The notes: generated by a model from the letters alone, not told the origin. DNA of 64,000 nucleotides from Flavobacteriaceae bacterium (GCA_014075215.1 CP046177.1:2294501-2358500); one strand, 5' to 3'. Shown: positions 1-8,806, numbered from the stretch's first letter. Translations and numbers: made by a program.

Positions 1-980
1 TATCCGTTTGTGCCTCTTTCTAAAGATAATATGTCTTTTCCGGGGGCATATACAGTGATGCCTTTTCCGAAATTAGAAAAACGGGGCTTATCATCATTTT
101 TGTCCGTAGCACCTACCGAAATGGTATTTTTATAATTAGCAGGAGAATAGTATTTTACATTATCGTTTTCATTGCCGGCAGCAAATACACAGATACCTCC
201 CTTAGCGTGTACATAATCGATGGCTGCTTCAATAGTCGGAGAAGAAGGAGTTCGCTCGGTAAACCCCCAGCTATTATTCAGGATTTTTGCTCCGTTATCT
301 GCAGCATATTTTAAAGCCTTTACAATACTATCCGGATTATCATCACGATAAGGGAAAATTTTTACAGCCATAATTTTCACCTTTGGAGACACCCCTGCAA
401 TGCCGAGGTTGTTATTTGCTATGGCTCCTATGGTTCCCGCAACATGAGTTCCGTGTCCGCTATAATCCATAGGATCATTGTTATTGCTGGAGAAATCATA
501 TCCGTAACTTCCGTTTTTTTGCCACATATTGTTTTTGATATCCGGATGGTTGTAATCCACTCCCGTATCAATTACAGCAACGGTAATACCGTCTCCTTTT
601 GATATATTCCAGGCATCCTCGCATTCAATTTTTTGTAATCCATATAGTTTTGGATAGGAAGGGTCGTTTGGAGAGTATTTTGTTTCAATGGTTTTACTGA
701 CTTCGAAAAAATCCACGTCCGGATTTGTACTAAGCTGATTTTTAACCGCTTCCAATTCAGATGTGTCAACTTCTAATTTGTACAATCTGTATAGCTTTCT
801 TTCCTCCGGATTCATGGTTTCATAAGAAGCAATAAATGACCTGTTTTTATCTTTTTTACGTTGTAAAAAAGGTTCAAGTTTTAGTTCTCTTTTAAATGCG
901 CCACTCTTAACTCCAATCGTATTGAAATTGTTTTTAACCTCGGCGTTTTCGCTAAGGCATACTGTTATTGTTTTTTTCAT
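1..980 (-). CDS. S8 (subtilisin-like) serine peptidase, C-terminus outside window
   Basis: Reading from the ATG at 980 gives an open frame to the window edge (about 326 codons). The catalytic Asp lies in VIDTGVDYNHPDI, the His in GHGTHVAGT, and the oxyanion Asn in AAGNEND. The Ser motif would lie past position 1. The first ~125 residues form a propeptide-like region (KLEVDTSELEAVKNQL). The N-terminus (MKKTITVCL) is not a clear signal peptide. Family knowledge: secreted or surface subtilases process or degrade proteins. The family call is firm; secretion and substrate are unknown because the C-terminus, where a Por sorting domain could sit, is missing. Confidence 0.93.
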   Translation of the reverse strand, partial: MKKTITVCLSENAEVKNNFNTIGVKSGAFKRELKLEPFLQRKKDKNRSFIASYETMNPEERKLYRLYKLEVDTSELEAVKNQLSTNPDVDFFEVSKTIETKYSPNDPSYPKLYGLQKIECEDAWNISKGDGITVAVIDTGVDYNHPDIKNNMWQKNGSYGYDFSSNNNDPMDYSGHGTHVAGTIGAIANNNLGIAGVSPKVKIMAVKIFPYRDDNPDSIVKALKYAADNGAKILNNSWGFTERTPSSPTIEAAIDYVHAKGGICVFAAGNENDNVKYYSPANYKNTISVGATDKNDDKPRFSNFGKGITVYAPGKDILSLERGTNG

Positions 981-995
981 GTGATATGTTTTAAA

Positions 996-1367
996 TTATT
1001 TAAAATAGGTAGTTAGTGTAAAATTTTGATTACCGGTTTTTGTAGTGATGTTACCCTCTCTGCTTCTTTGAATTGTTTTTGTAACCACTTGCAGTATTTT
1101 TTTTATGACAATAGGGTAAAATAAAGCGGTTATAAAAAGCTTGGCATGATCACCAAGATTTACATTTAATATGATGAAATCATCAATGTAAATGGTAGTT
1201 AATCCAAAAAAGACGGTAGAAATAAATACAATCAGCCAGTACGTTTTTGATTTATCTAACACGATACTGTCATCAAGTTCTAATCTTAGATTATACCAGT
1301 GAAGGACTTCTTGCCCTGTAGCTCCTAAAAAACTTACTAAAAATGTTTGAATTGTTAAATGTTCCAT
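996..1367 (-). CDS. small two-helix membrane protein, unknown function
   Basis: A 123-residue protein if started at the ATG at 1367 (MEHLTIQTF); an in-frame ATG further upstream at 1409 is less natural. Two hydrophobic stretches (YWLIVFISTVFFGLTTIYI and AKLFITALFYPIVI) suggest two membrane helices with a basic C-terminal tail. It lies immediately upstream of the subtilase on the same strand with about 15 bp between, so the two may be co-transcribed. I do not recognise the family; a holin-like or accessory role is only a guess from size and topology. Confidence 0.6.
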   Translation of the reverse strand: MEHLTIQTFLVSFLGATGQEVLHWYNLRLELDDSIVLDKSKTYWLIVFISTVFFGLTTIYIDDFIILNVNLGDHAKLFITALFYPIVIKKILQVVTKTIQRSREGNITTKTGNQNFTLTTYFK

Positions 1368-1535
1368 ATAATATGAGTTTTGAATACTCAAATCTATGGT
1401 ACATGTCATTTCGATTGTATCCCTACAAATAGGTAAATTTTAATTCGGGATATCTCTGTCAAATCACTGCTGTAAAGATCTCCTTAAAATAAACTCTTTG
1501 AAAGCTCCAAATCTCAAGTCATAAGATATAATTAT

Positions 1536-2207
1536 TTAAGATATTGGCTTTATTACGGAATCATTTTTTTCCAATTTATTTAACTCTTTATAGTTCTTAT
1601 TTAATTTTTTAAGGAGTATTCCATATAACAAATAATAGAATAAGAGTAAAAGTGCCAATATGACAATAATGAGTATAATTTGTACAATAATCATTGCACT
1701 CATGACTTTATCAGGATCAACATTCATATCTTGTAAATTGAAAGCGATCTTTATATTCTCCGGACTATTAAAAATTAAAATATTTACAATAGCGGCAGAG
1801 ACTACAAAGCTGATAAGGTTATAGTAGACATAAAATTTTACGGTTTTACGAGTTACTAAAATTTTCTTTATAAGCGTTTTGGTATTATCGATAGTAGAAA
1901 TAGAAGTATAATTTTTATAAAAGATAGCTAAAAACAAAATAATTAAAGCATAATGGATATAAGATAATGTGCGTATAAAACCCATTAGGTTTAATTTTTC
2001 ATAAATGTCAAGATTGTCTTTAGGCATTACTAAATTTAATCCAAACCAAAAGGCAAACTCCAGTAATCCGATAATAAAAATCCATTTTACAATAGAAGAT
2101 GATCTGGATTGCGACATTTTATAAATTTCTACAGCCGATAGTTTTTCTGTTGTTTCAGGCTGATTATCCCACGCTTTTTTATATTGATCTAAATCCATAG
2201 TACTCAT
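1536..2207 (-). CDS. four-helix membrane protein downstream of ECF sigma factor (possible anti-sigma)
   Basis: About 220 residues. The second ATG (MDLDQYKKAWDNQPE, at 2198) looks like the true start because this opening is typical of flavobacterial proteins following ECF sigma genes. A soluble N-terminus of about 40 residues precedes four predicted membrane helices (IFIIGLLEFAFWFGL; YIHYALIILFLAIFY; VYYNLISFVVSAAIVNILIF; IIVQIILIIVILALLLLFYYLL). It begins right after the sigma-factor stop, so translation is probably coupled. An anti-sigma role is inferred from position and topology; no zinc-binding anti-sigma motif is visible. Confidence 0.75.
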   Translation of the reverse strand: MSTMDLDQYKKAWDNQPETTEKLSAVEIYKMSQSRSSSIVKWIFIIGLLEFAFWFGLNLVMPKDNLDIYEKLNLMGFIRTLSYIHYALIILFLAIFYKNYTSISTIDNTKTLIKKILVTRKTVKFYVYYNLISFVVSAAIVNILIFNSPENIKIAFNLQDMNVDPDKVMSAMIIVQIILIIVILALLLLFYYLLYGILLKKLNKNYKELNKLEKNDSVIKPIS

Positions 2208-2210
2208 GGT

Positions 2211-2705
2211 TTATGGGTTTAATATATTTTTAAGTTTATCTTTTGCTCTGTTCATTTTTACTCTTGCATTTACTTCGGAAATACCTAATGTTTCCGAAAT
2301 TTCTTTATAAGGTTTATTTTCCAGATATAAGAAAATCAACGCTTTATCAATATCATTTAAACGATGTATGGCTTTGTACAAAGCATTTAATTGCCGCTCT
2401 TGAGTATCATCATAATCATTCGACTGAATTTTAAACGCAACATCACCTATGTCTTGTGTTTTAATAGTTCTGGTAGATTTTCTGTATAAAGAAATTGCCG
2501 TGTTTAATGCAACTCTATACATCCAGGTACTAAATTTGGAATCCCCTCTGAATTTCCCATAATTTTTCCAAACTTGAATCGTAATTTCCTGAAACAAATC
2601 TTTGTGTGCATCTTGATCTGTAGTATATATCCTACAGATCTTATGGACTATATTTTGATTTTTTTCAAAATCTAATAAGAAATTCTCCTCAACCTTTTTA
2701 GTCAC
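2211..2705 (-). CDS. ECF-type RNA polymerase sigma factor
   Basis: 164 residues, GTG start at 2705. Region 2 is visible as DLFQEITIQVWKNYGKFRGDSKFSTWMYRVALNTA, with the FSTWMYRVALN core-binding motif. Region 4 is visible as LIFLYLENKPYKEISETLGISEVNARVKMNRAKDKL, a helix-turn-helix for the -35 element. The length is normal for sigma-70 family members of Bacteroidota. It is the first gene of a two-gene unit with the membrane protein at 1536-2207. An insertion sequence ends 88 bp upstream, so the promoter region is short. Confidence 0.92.
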   Translation of the reverse strand: MTKKVEENFLLDFEKNQNIVHKICRIYTTDQDAHKDLFQEITIQVWKNYGKFRGDSKFSTWMYRVALNTAISLYRKSTRTIKTQDIGDVAFKIQSNDYDDTQERQLNALYKAIHRLNDIDKALIFLYLENKPYKEISETLGISEVNARVKMNRAKDKLKNILNP

Positions 2706-2792
2706 GTTTATAAAATTGATTTCATAATAAGTAGGTATAAAAGAAAAAAAGTTACAAAAAATAAAAACGAGTTCTTCGTCATAAAAATAAAA

Positions 2793-4086
2793 GGGTGCAT
2801 AACATTTTGTCGCGAAATAGTTATTTTTAAGGATTAACTTTTAAAAGCGACACCATTATGATTAGCGAAGAGGAATTTTTAGCCCAAGCCAAGAAGCGTT
2901 ATCAAGCGATAGCAAAATTATCAAACATAAAGAGTTACTATGATTACGAAAAGACTTTTGATCAAATATGGACGGACTATGGTCGAGAGGTTTTAGAGAG
3001 AAGTATAAGCGAACCATCTAAAGACAGGCGTAAAAAAAAACTTATCACGTTACGGAAAGATAGAGATTAACAACACTCATCCCTTTAGTGAAAAAGTCAA
3101 TGGATTTAAGATAAGTCCCTATATGCAAGACAAAATGATTTATATTGGTCAAAACGATTGTTATGGAGATGGTCATGAAGTTTTATCGAATCTTCTAGGT
3201 GTTTCAGTCAATGCGATGCAGCTTTACAGAGTCACAGACTTTTATGGTGGTTTATTAGAGCAAGAAAAAGTATTGGAGGTTGATGCCGTTGAACCTGATA
3301 TTCTTAAGGTAGATAACCAAGAGTGCATATATGCTATGGTCGATGGGTCGATGCTTTTCACTCGGGAAGAGGCTTGGAAAGAAGTAAAATTAGGCAGAAT
3401 TTTTAAACAGAGTAGCTGTATGGACATATCAAATAAACGTGGATGGATACGCCATTCGTTGTATGAAGCATATTTAGGCAAAGCTGATAAGTTTACAGAT
3501 AGAATGGATAGATACTTAGGCTGTTACAGGAGTATTGATAAGCGACTGATTTTTGTTGGTGATGGTGCTAGATGGATATGGAAATGGGTAGATCAACATT
3601 ACCCTTTTGCCACACAAATATTGGATTGGTATCATGCTTTAGAACATTTACACGATTTTGCTAAGGTTTGTCTCTCTAATCAAGAGTCATATAACAGTTG
3701 GGTTGGTCAACAGGAGCAACTACTAAAAAACAGTCAAGTAAATCAAGTCATTGAGAATATCAAAAACTTAGAATTGACAAAGCAAAATCAACGTAAACAA
3801 CAAAGCCAACTTATCACATATTATACCGAAAATAGGTCGCGTATGGACTATCAGCAATATCAAAATACAGGAGCAGGTATTATAGGATCTGGAGCCATAG
3901 AAGCAGCTAACAGGGAGGTTGTTCAAAAAAGAATGAAACTCTCTGGACAACGTTGGTCTAAAATTGGAGCTCAAAATATGCTCACATTAAGAACAACTAA
4001 ACTGAGTGATAAATGGAACAAAGTAGTTAACCTAATCTGTACTGAGAAAAATAAAGCTGCTTAAAACGACAAAATGTTATGCACCC
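2793..4086 (+). mobile_element. ISKra4-like insertion sequence with 8-bp target duplication
   Basis: Terminal inverted repeats are perfect over 20 bp: GGGTGCATAACATTTTGTCG at 2793-2812 and its reverse complement at 4067-4086. The flanks show the same 8 bp, aaataaaa, at 2785-2792 and 4087-4094, a target-site duplication. The element is 1294 bp and holds one transposase reading region. It sits between the sigma-factor operon and the CarH-like regulator, with its right end only 41 bp before that regulator's start. The clean ends suggest a recent insertion. Confidence 0.92.
2858..4064 (+). CDS. ISKra4-like transposase, two frames joined at an A9 run
   Basis: The first frame encodes 70 residues (MISEEEFLAQAKKRY to 3070). 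The second (main part 3123-4064) encodes 313 residues with DWYHALEHL and IGSGAIEAANREVVQKRMKLSGQRW, motifs I associate with ISKra4-type DDE transposases. Reading the second frame upstream gives a sensible join (NLSRYGKIEINNTHPFSEKV) across the A9 run at 3032-3040. Removing one A would fuse the two frames. Slippage at A runs is a known way IS elements make transposase; a simple inactivating frameshift is the alternative. Confidence 0.8.
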
Positions 4087-4098
4087 AAATAAAATCAA

Positions 4099-4115
4099 TA
4101 TATTTGTTTAATAAA
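4099..4115 (+). promoter_or_regulatory. promoter -7 and candidate operator of the CarH-like gene
   Basis: TATATTTG at 4099-4106 fits the Bacteroidota -7 consensus TAnnTTTG. It is followed by TGTTTAATAAA (4105-4115), an 11-mer found again at 5045-5055 before crtI. A -33 box would fall inside the right inverted repeat of the upstream insertion sequence, so that insertion may have changed promoter strength. Confidence 0.55.
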
Positions 4116-4127
4116 AAATAAAATAAA

Positions 4128-5021
4128 TTGAACAATATAAAAAGAGATTTTACCATAAAAGACCTTGAAAATATTTCGGGAATCAAAGCACATACGATTC
4201 GCATTTGGGAAAAACGTTATGGTCTTTTGCAGCCTCAAAGGACAAATACTAATATCAGATATTATTCTAATCAAAATTTAACGAAGCTTTTAAATATTGT
4301 TTTGTTAAATAAAAATAACTATAAAATATCTAAGATTGCTCAAATGTCTGAAGATATGATCACATTAAATGCCAGGGAATTAGCTTTTAAAATTGCCGTC
4401 AATGATGAAGCTATAAATTCGTTCAAACTAGCGATGTTCCAATTTGATAAAGTGTTATTCAATACAACCTATAATAAATTGCTTCATAAAAAAACATTTC
4501 GAGATATTTTTAAAGATATTTTTATTCCTTTTTTGCAACATATAGGCCTCTTGTGGCAAACAGAAACCTTATTGCCGGCCCATGAACATTTTATTTCTAA
4601 TTTAATTGCTCAAAAGATTCAAATTAATATAGAAAAATTACAATATAATGTTACCGAAAATACCACCACGTATGTCTTATTTCTTCCTGAAAACGAGATA
4701 CATGAATTAGGGCTTTTATATTTGAATTACGAACTGGTTCTCAGAGGTAATCACACTATATACTTGGGGCAGAGCCTCCCTTTGGATAACTTAAATTACT
4801 TTTTTGATGGTCATAAAGAGGTTTGCTTTGTCACTTCGCTAACGGTACAGCCTTACGACGATAAAGTAGCCGAATATTTTTATACTATAGATACTATCTT
4901 AAAAGAAAGTAGACATAAGTTAATAGCTATTGGCAGGAAAGCCATGAATATGCAAGATTATGATTTTAAATCTTCTATTGAACTATATCCGGAAGTTTCC
5001 GATTTGTTAAATGTATTATAA
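4128..5021 (+). CDS. CarH/LitR-like MerR-family regulator with B12-binding photoreceptor motifs
   Basis: 297 residues from a TTG start at 4128; an in-frame stop lies just upstream and the protein opens with a typical MerR helix-turn-helix (IKDLENISGIKAHTIRIWEKRYGLL). Residues ~95-165 form the helical cap with W143-x9-E153-H154, the light-sensing W-x9-EH motif of CarH. H192 lies in EIHELG, matching the ExHxxG motif whose His ligates cobalt. Family knowledge: CarH with adenosylcobalamin represses carotenoid genes in the dark and releases DNA in light. Gene order (regulator then crtIBZY) and a shared promoter sequence support control of the downstream operon. Actual B12 binding is inferred. Confidence 0.85.
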   Translation: MNNIKRDFTIKDLENISGIKAHTIRIWEKRYGLLQPQRTNTNIRYYSNQNLTKLLNIVLLNKNNYKISKIAQMSEDMITLNARELAFKIAVNDEAINSFKLAMFQFDKVLFNTTYNKLLHKKTFRDIFKDIFIPFLQHIGLLWQTETLLPAHEHFISNLIAQKIQINIEKLQYNVTENTTTYVLFLPENEIHELGLLYLNYELVLRGNHTIYLGQSLPLDNLNYFFDGHKEVCFVTSLTVQPYDDKVAEYFYTIDTILKESRHKLIAIGRKAMNMQDYDFKSSIELYPEVSDLLNVL

Positions 5022-5044
5022 TGGATACGGTTTTTATATTTAAG

Positions 5045-5077
5045 TGTTTAATAAAGTTGTATATTTGTTAAACAAAT
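5045..5077 (+). promoter_or_regulatory. crtI promoter with operator-like palindrome over the start codon
   Basis: TATATTTG (5060-5067) is a -7 element only 8 bp before the crtI ATG, implying a very short leader or leaderless mRNA. ATTTGTT-A-AACAAAT (5063-5077) is a perfect 7-bp-arm inverted repeat covering the -7 box and the ATG. TGTTTAATAAA at 5045-5055 repeats the 11-mer at the regulator's own promoter. Bound repressor here would block transcription; that the CarH-like protein binds it is inferred. Confidence 0.55.
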
Positions 5078-6539
5078 GAGAAAAAATATTCATATCATAG
5101 GTGCCGGTTTTTCTGCACTTGCTGCTTCTTGTTATTTGGCTAAAGCCGGGTATAATGTTACTGTTTTGGAAAAAAATGCAACCATAGGGGGGAGGGCAAG
5201 GCAGCTAAAAAAAGAAGGCTTTACCTTTGATATGGGGCCTTCATGGTATTGGATGCCTGATGTATTCGAACGTTTTTTTGCTGATTTTGGAAGAAAACCT
5301 TCGGATTATTATCAATTGGATAAATTAGACCCCGGATATCGCGTATATTTTGAAGATAAGAGTTTTGTTGAGATATCCGCAAATATAGATGAGATATACG
5401 AACTTTTTGAGTCCGAAGAAAAAGGAAGTTCCAAACATTTAAAAAAATTCCTGGAAGCAGCTGAATTTAATTATAAAACAGCTATTGAGAATTTGGTGTA
5501 TAAACCCGGAGTTTCCCCGTTAGAGTTAATCACTCCGGTTACTTTGATGAGGTCTCATCAATTTTTCTCCACCATATCAAAAACTGTCAGAAAGCATATC
5601 AAAAGTAAAAAACTCATTCAAATTTTAGAATTTCCCGTACTTTTTCTGGGAGCAAAACCTGCCAATACCCCGGCGTTTTATAATTTCATGAACTATGCTG
5701 ATTTCGGACTGGGAACCTGGCACCCTAAAGGAGGGATGTATAAGGTCGTTGAAGCTATGATAACTCTTGCTAAAGAACTGGATGTAAACCTGATAACTCA
5801 TGCAAATGTAGAGAAAATACACGTAAACCATCATCAGGTATCCGGCATTACGGTAAATTCAAAAATTATAGAAAGCGATATTCTGTTGAGTGGTGCCGAT
5901 TACCACTATACAGAAACTTTATTAGACACAAAGTACAAACAATATTCCGAAACATACTGGAGTAAAAAAGTGTTTGCACCCTCATCACTGTTATTTTATG
6001 TGGCATTTGATAAAAAAATTAAAAATGTAAACCATCATACATTATTTTTTGATACTGATTTTGATATTCATGCTACAGAAATTTACGATGCTCCCGCCTG
6101 GCCCAAAAACCCGCTGTTCTATGCAAGTTTTCCCAGTATAACGGATCCGAGTTGCGCCCCGGAGGGAAATGAAAGCGGAGTATTTCTGATACCATTAGCT
6201 CCCGGTATTGAAGATACAAATGAATTAAGAGAAAAATACTTTAACATGATTATGCAAAGATTTGAGCATTTAACGAACCAGAAAATTAAAAATAATATTA
6301 TCTTTAGGGAGTCTTTTTGTGTAAATGATTTTATAAGGGATTATAATTCTTATAAAGGAAATGCTTACGGTATGGCAAATACCTTATTACAAACAGCATT
6401 TCTGAGACCAAAAATTAAAAGCGGTAAAGTACAAAATTTATATTTTACAGGTCAGCTGACGGTTCCGGGGCCAGGTGTTCCACCGGCTTTGATATCCGGA
6501 AAAATAGCTTCCGAATTAATACACAAAAAACACTCCTGA
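5076..6539 (+). CDS. crtI: phytoene desaturase (CrtI type)
   Basis: 487 residues, usual length for CrtI. The N-terminal FAD-binding motif is IIGAGFSALAAS (third glycine of GxGxxG replaced by Ala), with VLEKNATIGGRARQLKKEGFTFDMGPSWYWMPDVF following. The C-terminal bacterial desaturase signature is YFTGQLTVPGPGVPPALISG. It converts phytoene to lycopene through four desaturations at the membrane using FAD. It is the first gene of crtIBZY; crtB starts 1 bp after its stop. Regulation is probably through the upstream CarH-like protein. Confidence 0.95.
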   Translation: MRKNIHIIGAGFSALAASCYLAKAGYNVTVLEKNATIGGRARQLKKEGFTFDMGPSWYWMPDVFERFFADFGRKPSDYYQLDKLDPGYRVYFEDKSFVEISANIDEIYELFESEEKGSSKHLKKFLEAAEFNYKTAIENLVYKPGVSPLELITPVTLMRSHQFFSTISKTVRKHIKSKKLIQILEFPVLFLGAKPANTPAFYNFMNYADFGLGTWHPKGGMYKVVEAMITLAKELDVNLITHANVEKIHVNHHQVSGITVNSKIIESDILLSGADYHYTETLLDTKYKQYSETYWSKKVFAPSSLLFYVAFDKKIKNVNHHTLFFDTDFDIHATEIYDAPAWPKNPLFYASFPSITDPSCAPEGNESGVFLIPLAPGIEDTNELREKYFNMIMQRFEHLTNQKIKNNIIFRESFCVNDFIRDYNSYKGNAYGMANTLLQTAFLRPKIKSGKVQNLYFTGQLTVPGPGVPPALISGKIASELIHKKHS

Positions 6540-6540
6540 A

Positions 6541-7383
6541 ATGAAACAATTATTTGACGAAGTTTCTTTAAATTGTAGTAGAATTGTTACTAAAAAATAC
6601 AGTACCTCATTCTCCATGGCAGTGAAGTTGCTATCTCCCGGAATTAGAAATGCTATTTATAGTATATACGGATTTGTAAGATTTGCCGATGAAATTGTGG
6701 ATACGTTTCACGACTACGATAAAGAGAGGCTTCTGGAAGATTTTGAAAAGCAATATTACGATGCACTGGAAACAGGGATCAGTTTAAACCCAATTTTAAA
6801 CTCGTTTCAAAATACAGTGAAAAAATATGGTATTACAGATGATATGGTAAAGGCATTTCTGAAAAGTATGCGGGCCGATTTATACAAAGCAAACTATACG
6901 ACAAAAGAAGAATACGATGCCTATATTTATGGTTCTGCCGATGTTGTGGGGCTTATGTGTTTAAAAGTATTTGTAAACGGTGATGACACTAAATATCAAG
7001 AACTTAAAGATGCTGCCATGAGACTGGGATCTGCATTTCAGAAAGTAAATTTTTTGAGAGACTTAAAGAATGACTATGAATTATTAAACAGATCTTATTT
7101 TCCAAATGTAGACTTATCATCTTTAGATGCAAATTCTAAAAAGCAAATCATTGAAGAAATTGAAAATGATTTTAATTATGCTTTTACTAACGGAGTTTTG
7201 AAACTACCGGCAGAAGCTAAATTCGGAGTCTATATGGCATATCGGTATTATAGAAGATTATTAAAAAAGTTAAAAAAAGTACCTTCTTCTAAAATTATAG
7301 AGACCAGAATCCGAATTTCCGATCCCATGAAAATAAATTTACTGGCCAGGAGCTATGTAAAATACAAACTAAATATGATATAA
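6541..7383 (+). CDS. crtB: phytoene synthase
   Basis: 280 residues of the squalene/phytoene synthase family. The two Asp-rich substrate and metal sites are FVRFADEIVDTF (near residue 45) and FLRDLKNDYELLNRSYFP (near residue 170). It condenses two geranylgeranyl diphosphates to phytoene, supplying CrtI. It is translationally coupled on both sides: 1 bp after crtI, and its stop overlaps the crtZ start in TAATG. No oddities seen. Confidence 0.95.
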   Translation: MKQLFDEVSLNCSRIVTKKYSTSFSMAVKLLSPGIRNAIYSIYGFVRFADEIVDTFHDYDKERLLEDFEKQYYDALETGISLNPILNSFQNTVKKYGITDDMVKAFLKSMRADLYKANYTTKEEYDAYIYGSADVVGLMCLKVFVNGDDTKYQELKDAAMRLGSAFQKVNFLRDLKNDYELLNRSYFPNVDLSSLDANSKKQIIEEIENDFNYAFTNGVLKLPAEAKFGVYMAYRYYRRLLKKLKKVPSSKIIETRIRISDPMKINLLARSYVKYKLNMI

Positions 7384-7832
7384 TGCTTTTTGCTCTTGTC
7401 ACAATAATAACATTTTTGATAATGGAAGGTATTACTTGGTGTACACATAAATACGTGATGCACGGTTTTATGTGGTATTTTCATGAAGATCACCATCAGC
7501 CCAAGTATGAAACTCCGTTAGAAAGAAACGATATCTTTTTTGTAATTTTTGCTGCTCCCAGTATTGCATTGTTCTATTTTGGACTTCATCCGACATTAAA
7601 TATCTTATTTTTTATAGGGCTAGGCATTTTATGCTATGGTATTGCCTATTTTTTGGTGCACGATGTATTAATTCATCAGCGTTTTAAATGGTTTAAAAAT
7701 ACAAACAACAGGTATCTGAAAGGGCTGAGAAAAGCACATAAAATTCATCACAAAAAATTGCACAAGCACGATGGAGAATGTTTTGGAATGCTATTTGTAC
7801 CTTTCAAATACTTTCGAAAACCTAAGATTTAA
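7383..7832 (+). CDS. crtZ: beta-carotene 3-hydroxylase (CrtZ, fatty acid hydroxylase superfamily)
   Basis: 149 residues. Histidine clusters for the di-iron centre are all present: HKYVMHG, HEDHHQ, HDVLIHQRF and HKIHHKK. Hydrophobic stretches (LVTIITFLIMEGI; IFFVIFAAPSIALFYFG; ILFFIGLGILCYGIAYF) place it in the inner membrane. It adds 3-hydroxyl groups to beta-carotene to give zeaxanthin. The start overlaps the crtB stop and the last base overlaps the crtY start, so the operon is tightly coupled. Confidence 0.94.
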   Translation: MLFALVTIITFLIMEGITWCTHKYVMHGFMWYFHEDHHQPKYETPLERNDIFFVIFAAPSIALFYFGLHPTLNILFFIGLGILCYGIAYFLVHDVLIHQRFKWFKNTNNRYLKGLRKAHKIHHKKLHKHDGECFGMLFVPFKYFRKPKI

Positions 7833-8506
7833 TGTATTTATACCTAATTCTGAATATAGCCTCTTTGAGTATTCCTTTGATATACTCATTCGATAAAAAA
7901 ATGCGCTTCATCAGACATTGGAGAGCAGTATTACTTTCTTTAGTAATTATTGCTTCTGTTTTTCTGCTTTGGGATGCTGTTTTTACGAAAAACGGAGTAT
8001 GGGGGTTTAACCCCAAATACCATTTAAACTGTACGCTTTTGGGAATGCCAATAGAAGAATGGCTATTTTTTTTCTGTATTCCGTATGCAAGTATATTTAT
8101 TCATTATTCTTTTGAATATTTCAAACCGAATCTGTTACTGTCAAAACATGTTACACAGGCGATTACTATCGGGCTTATACTGACACTCATTCCGGTTATT
8201 ATTGTGCATACGGATAAAGACTACACTTATGTCAATTATAGCGCTTTGGTGTTTTTATTGGCAATTAGTCTAAAGTATGGAATAAAATACTTACAAAGAT
8301 TTTATATTGCTTTTTTGGCAATACTGATTCCGTTTTTTATAGTGAACGGAATTCTTACGGGAATAAGACTGGACGAACCGATAGTATGGTATAATGATGA
8401 GGAAAATTTAGGAATACGAATTGCTACCATACCTGTTGAGGATATCGGTTATGCCTTTACGATGATTTTTGGCAATATATTTCTCATAGAAAAGTTTAAA
8501 AAATAA
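7832..8506 (+). CDS. lycopene beta-cyclase, fused CrtYc-CrtYd type
   Basis: 224 residues with about six membrane helices. The fused c-d type of lycopene cyclase is recognised by two paired P-x-E motifs: GMPIEEWLFFF in the first half and ATIPVEDIGYAF in the second. It cyclises both ends of lycopene to beta-carotene, which CrtZ then hydroxylates, so the operon predicts zeaxanthin. It is the last gene; about 110 bp separate it from the tRNA-Leu gene. A gene symbol is left out because naming of this type varies. Confidence 0.88.
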   Translation: MYLYLILNIASLSIPLIYSFDKKMRFIRHWRAVLLSLVIIASVFLLWDAVFTKNGVWGFNPKYHLNCTLLGMPIEEWLFFFCIPYASIFIHYSFEYFKPNLLLSKHVTQAITIGLILTLIPVIIVHTDKDYTYVNYSALVFLLAISLKYGIKYLQRFYIAFLAILIPFFIVNGILTGIRLDEPIVWYNDEENLGIRIATIPVEDIGYAFTMIFGNIFLIEKFKK

Positions 8507-8617
8507 ATTTAAGGGATATTTTTAGAATTGATTTGGCAAAAGCTTGATTATTTAGCATCATAATGATATAGACCTCATAGGTTTCAAAATCCGTCCTTGA
8601 AATTGACATATTGAAAT

Positions 8618-8701
8618 GCCGAAGTGGTGGAATTGGTAGACACGAGGGATTCAAAATCCCTTGCTATTATTAGCGTGTGAGTTCGAGTCTCATCTTCGGT
8701 A
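8618..8701 (+). tRNA. tRNA-Leu (anticodon CAA)
   Basis: The acceptor stem pairs GCCGAAG with CUUCGGU (one G-U), the anticodon arm GGGAU-UCAAAA-UCCC gives CAA, a long variable arm is present, and the T arm is GUGAGUUCGAGUCUCAU. The 84-nt length and variable arm fit a class II leucine tRNA. It is the probable landmark for the adjacent integrated element, though the recombination site lies 45 bp downstream rather than in the tRNA itself. Confidence 0.93.
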
Positions 8702-8712
8702 CAGATTTTAAA

Positions 8713-8739
8713 AGCTGAGTTTTTAACTCGGCTTTTTTT
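8713..8739 (+). terminator. intrinsic terminator of tRNA-Leu
   Basis: AGCTGAGTT (8713-8721) pairs with AACTCGGCT (8725-8733) across a TTT loop with one G-U pair, followed directly by a run of six T. It begins 12 bp after the tRNA. Confidence 0.85.
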
Positions 8740-8745
8740 ATTTTA

Positions 8746-8764
8746 CTAAAACATACCTAAAACA
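8746..8764 (+). repeat. left attachment-site repeat of the integrated element
   Basis: CTAAAACATACCTAAAACA is identical to 39146-39164, next to the integrase start. The 8-mer CTAAAACA occurs twice within it. Sequence identity stops immediately on both sides. Confidence 0.85.
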
Positions 8765-8806
8765 TTTTGAGGTTTGTTTACATTAGTATGATTTCTAGAA
8801 ATTTCT

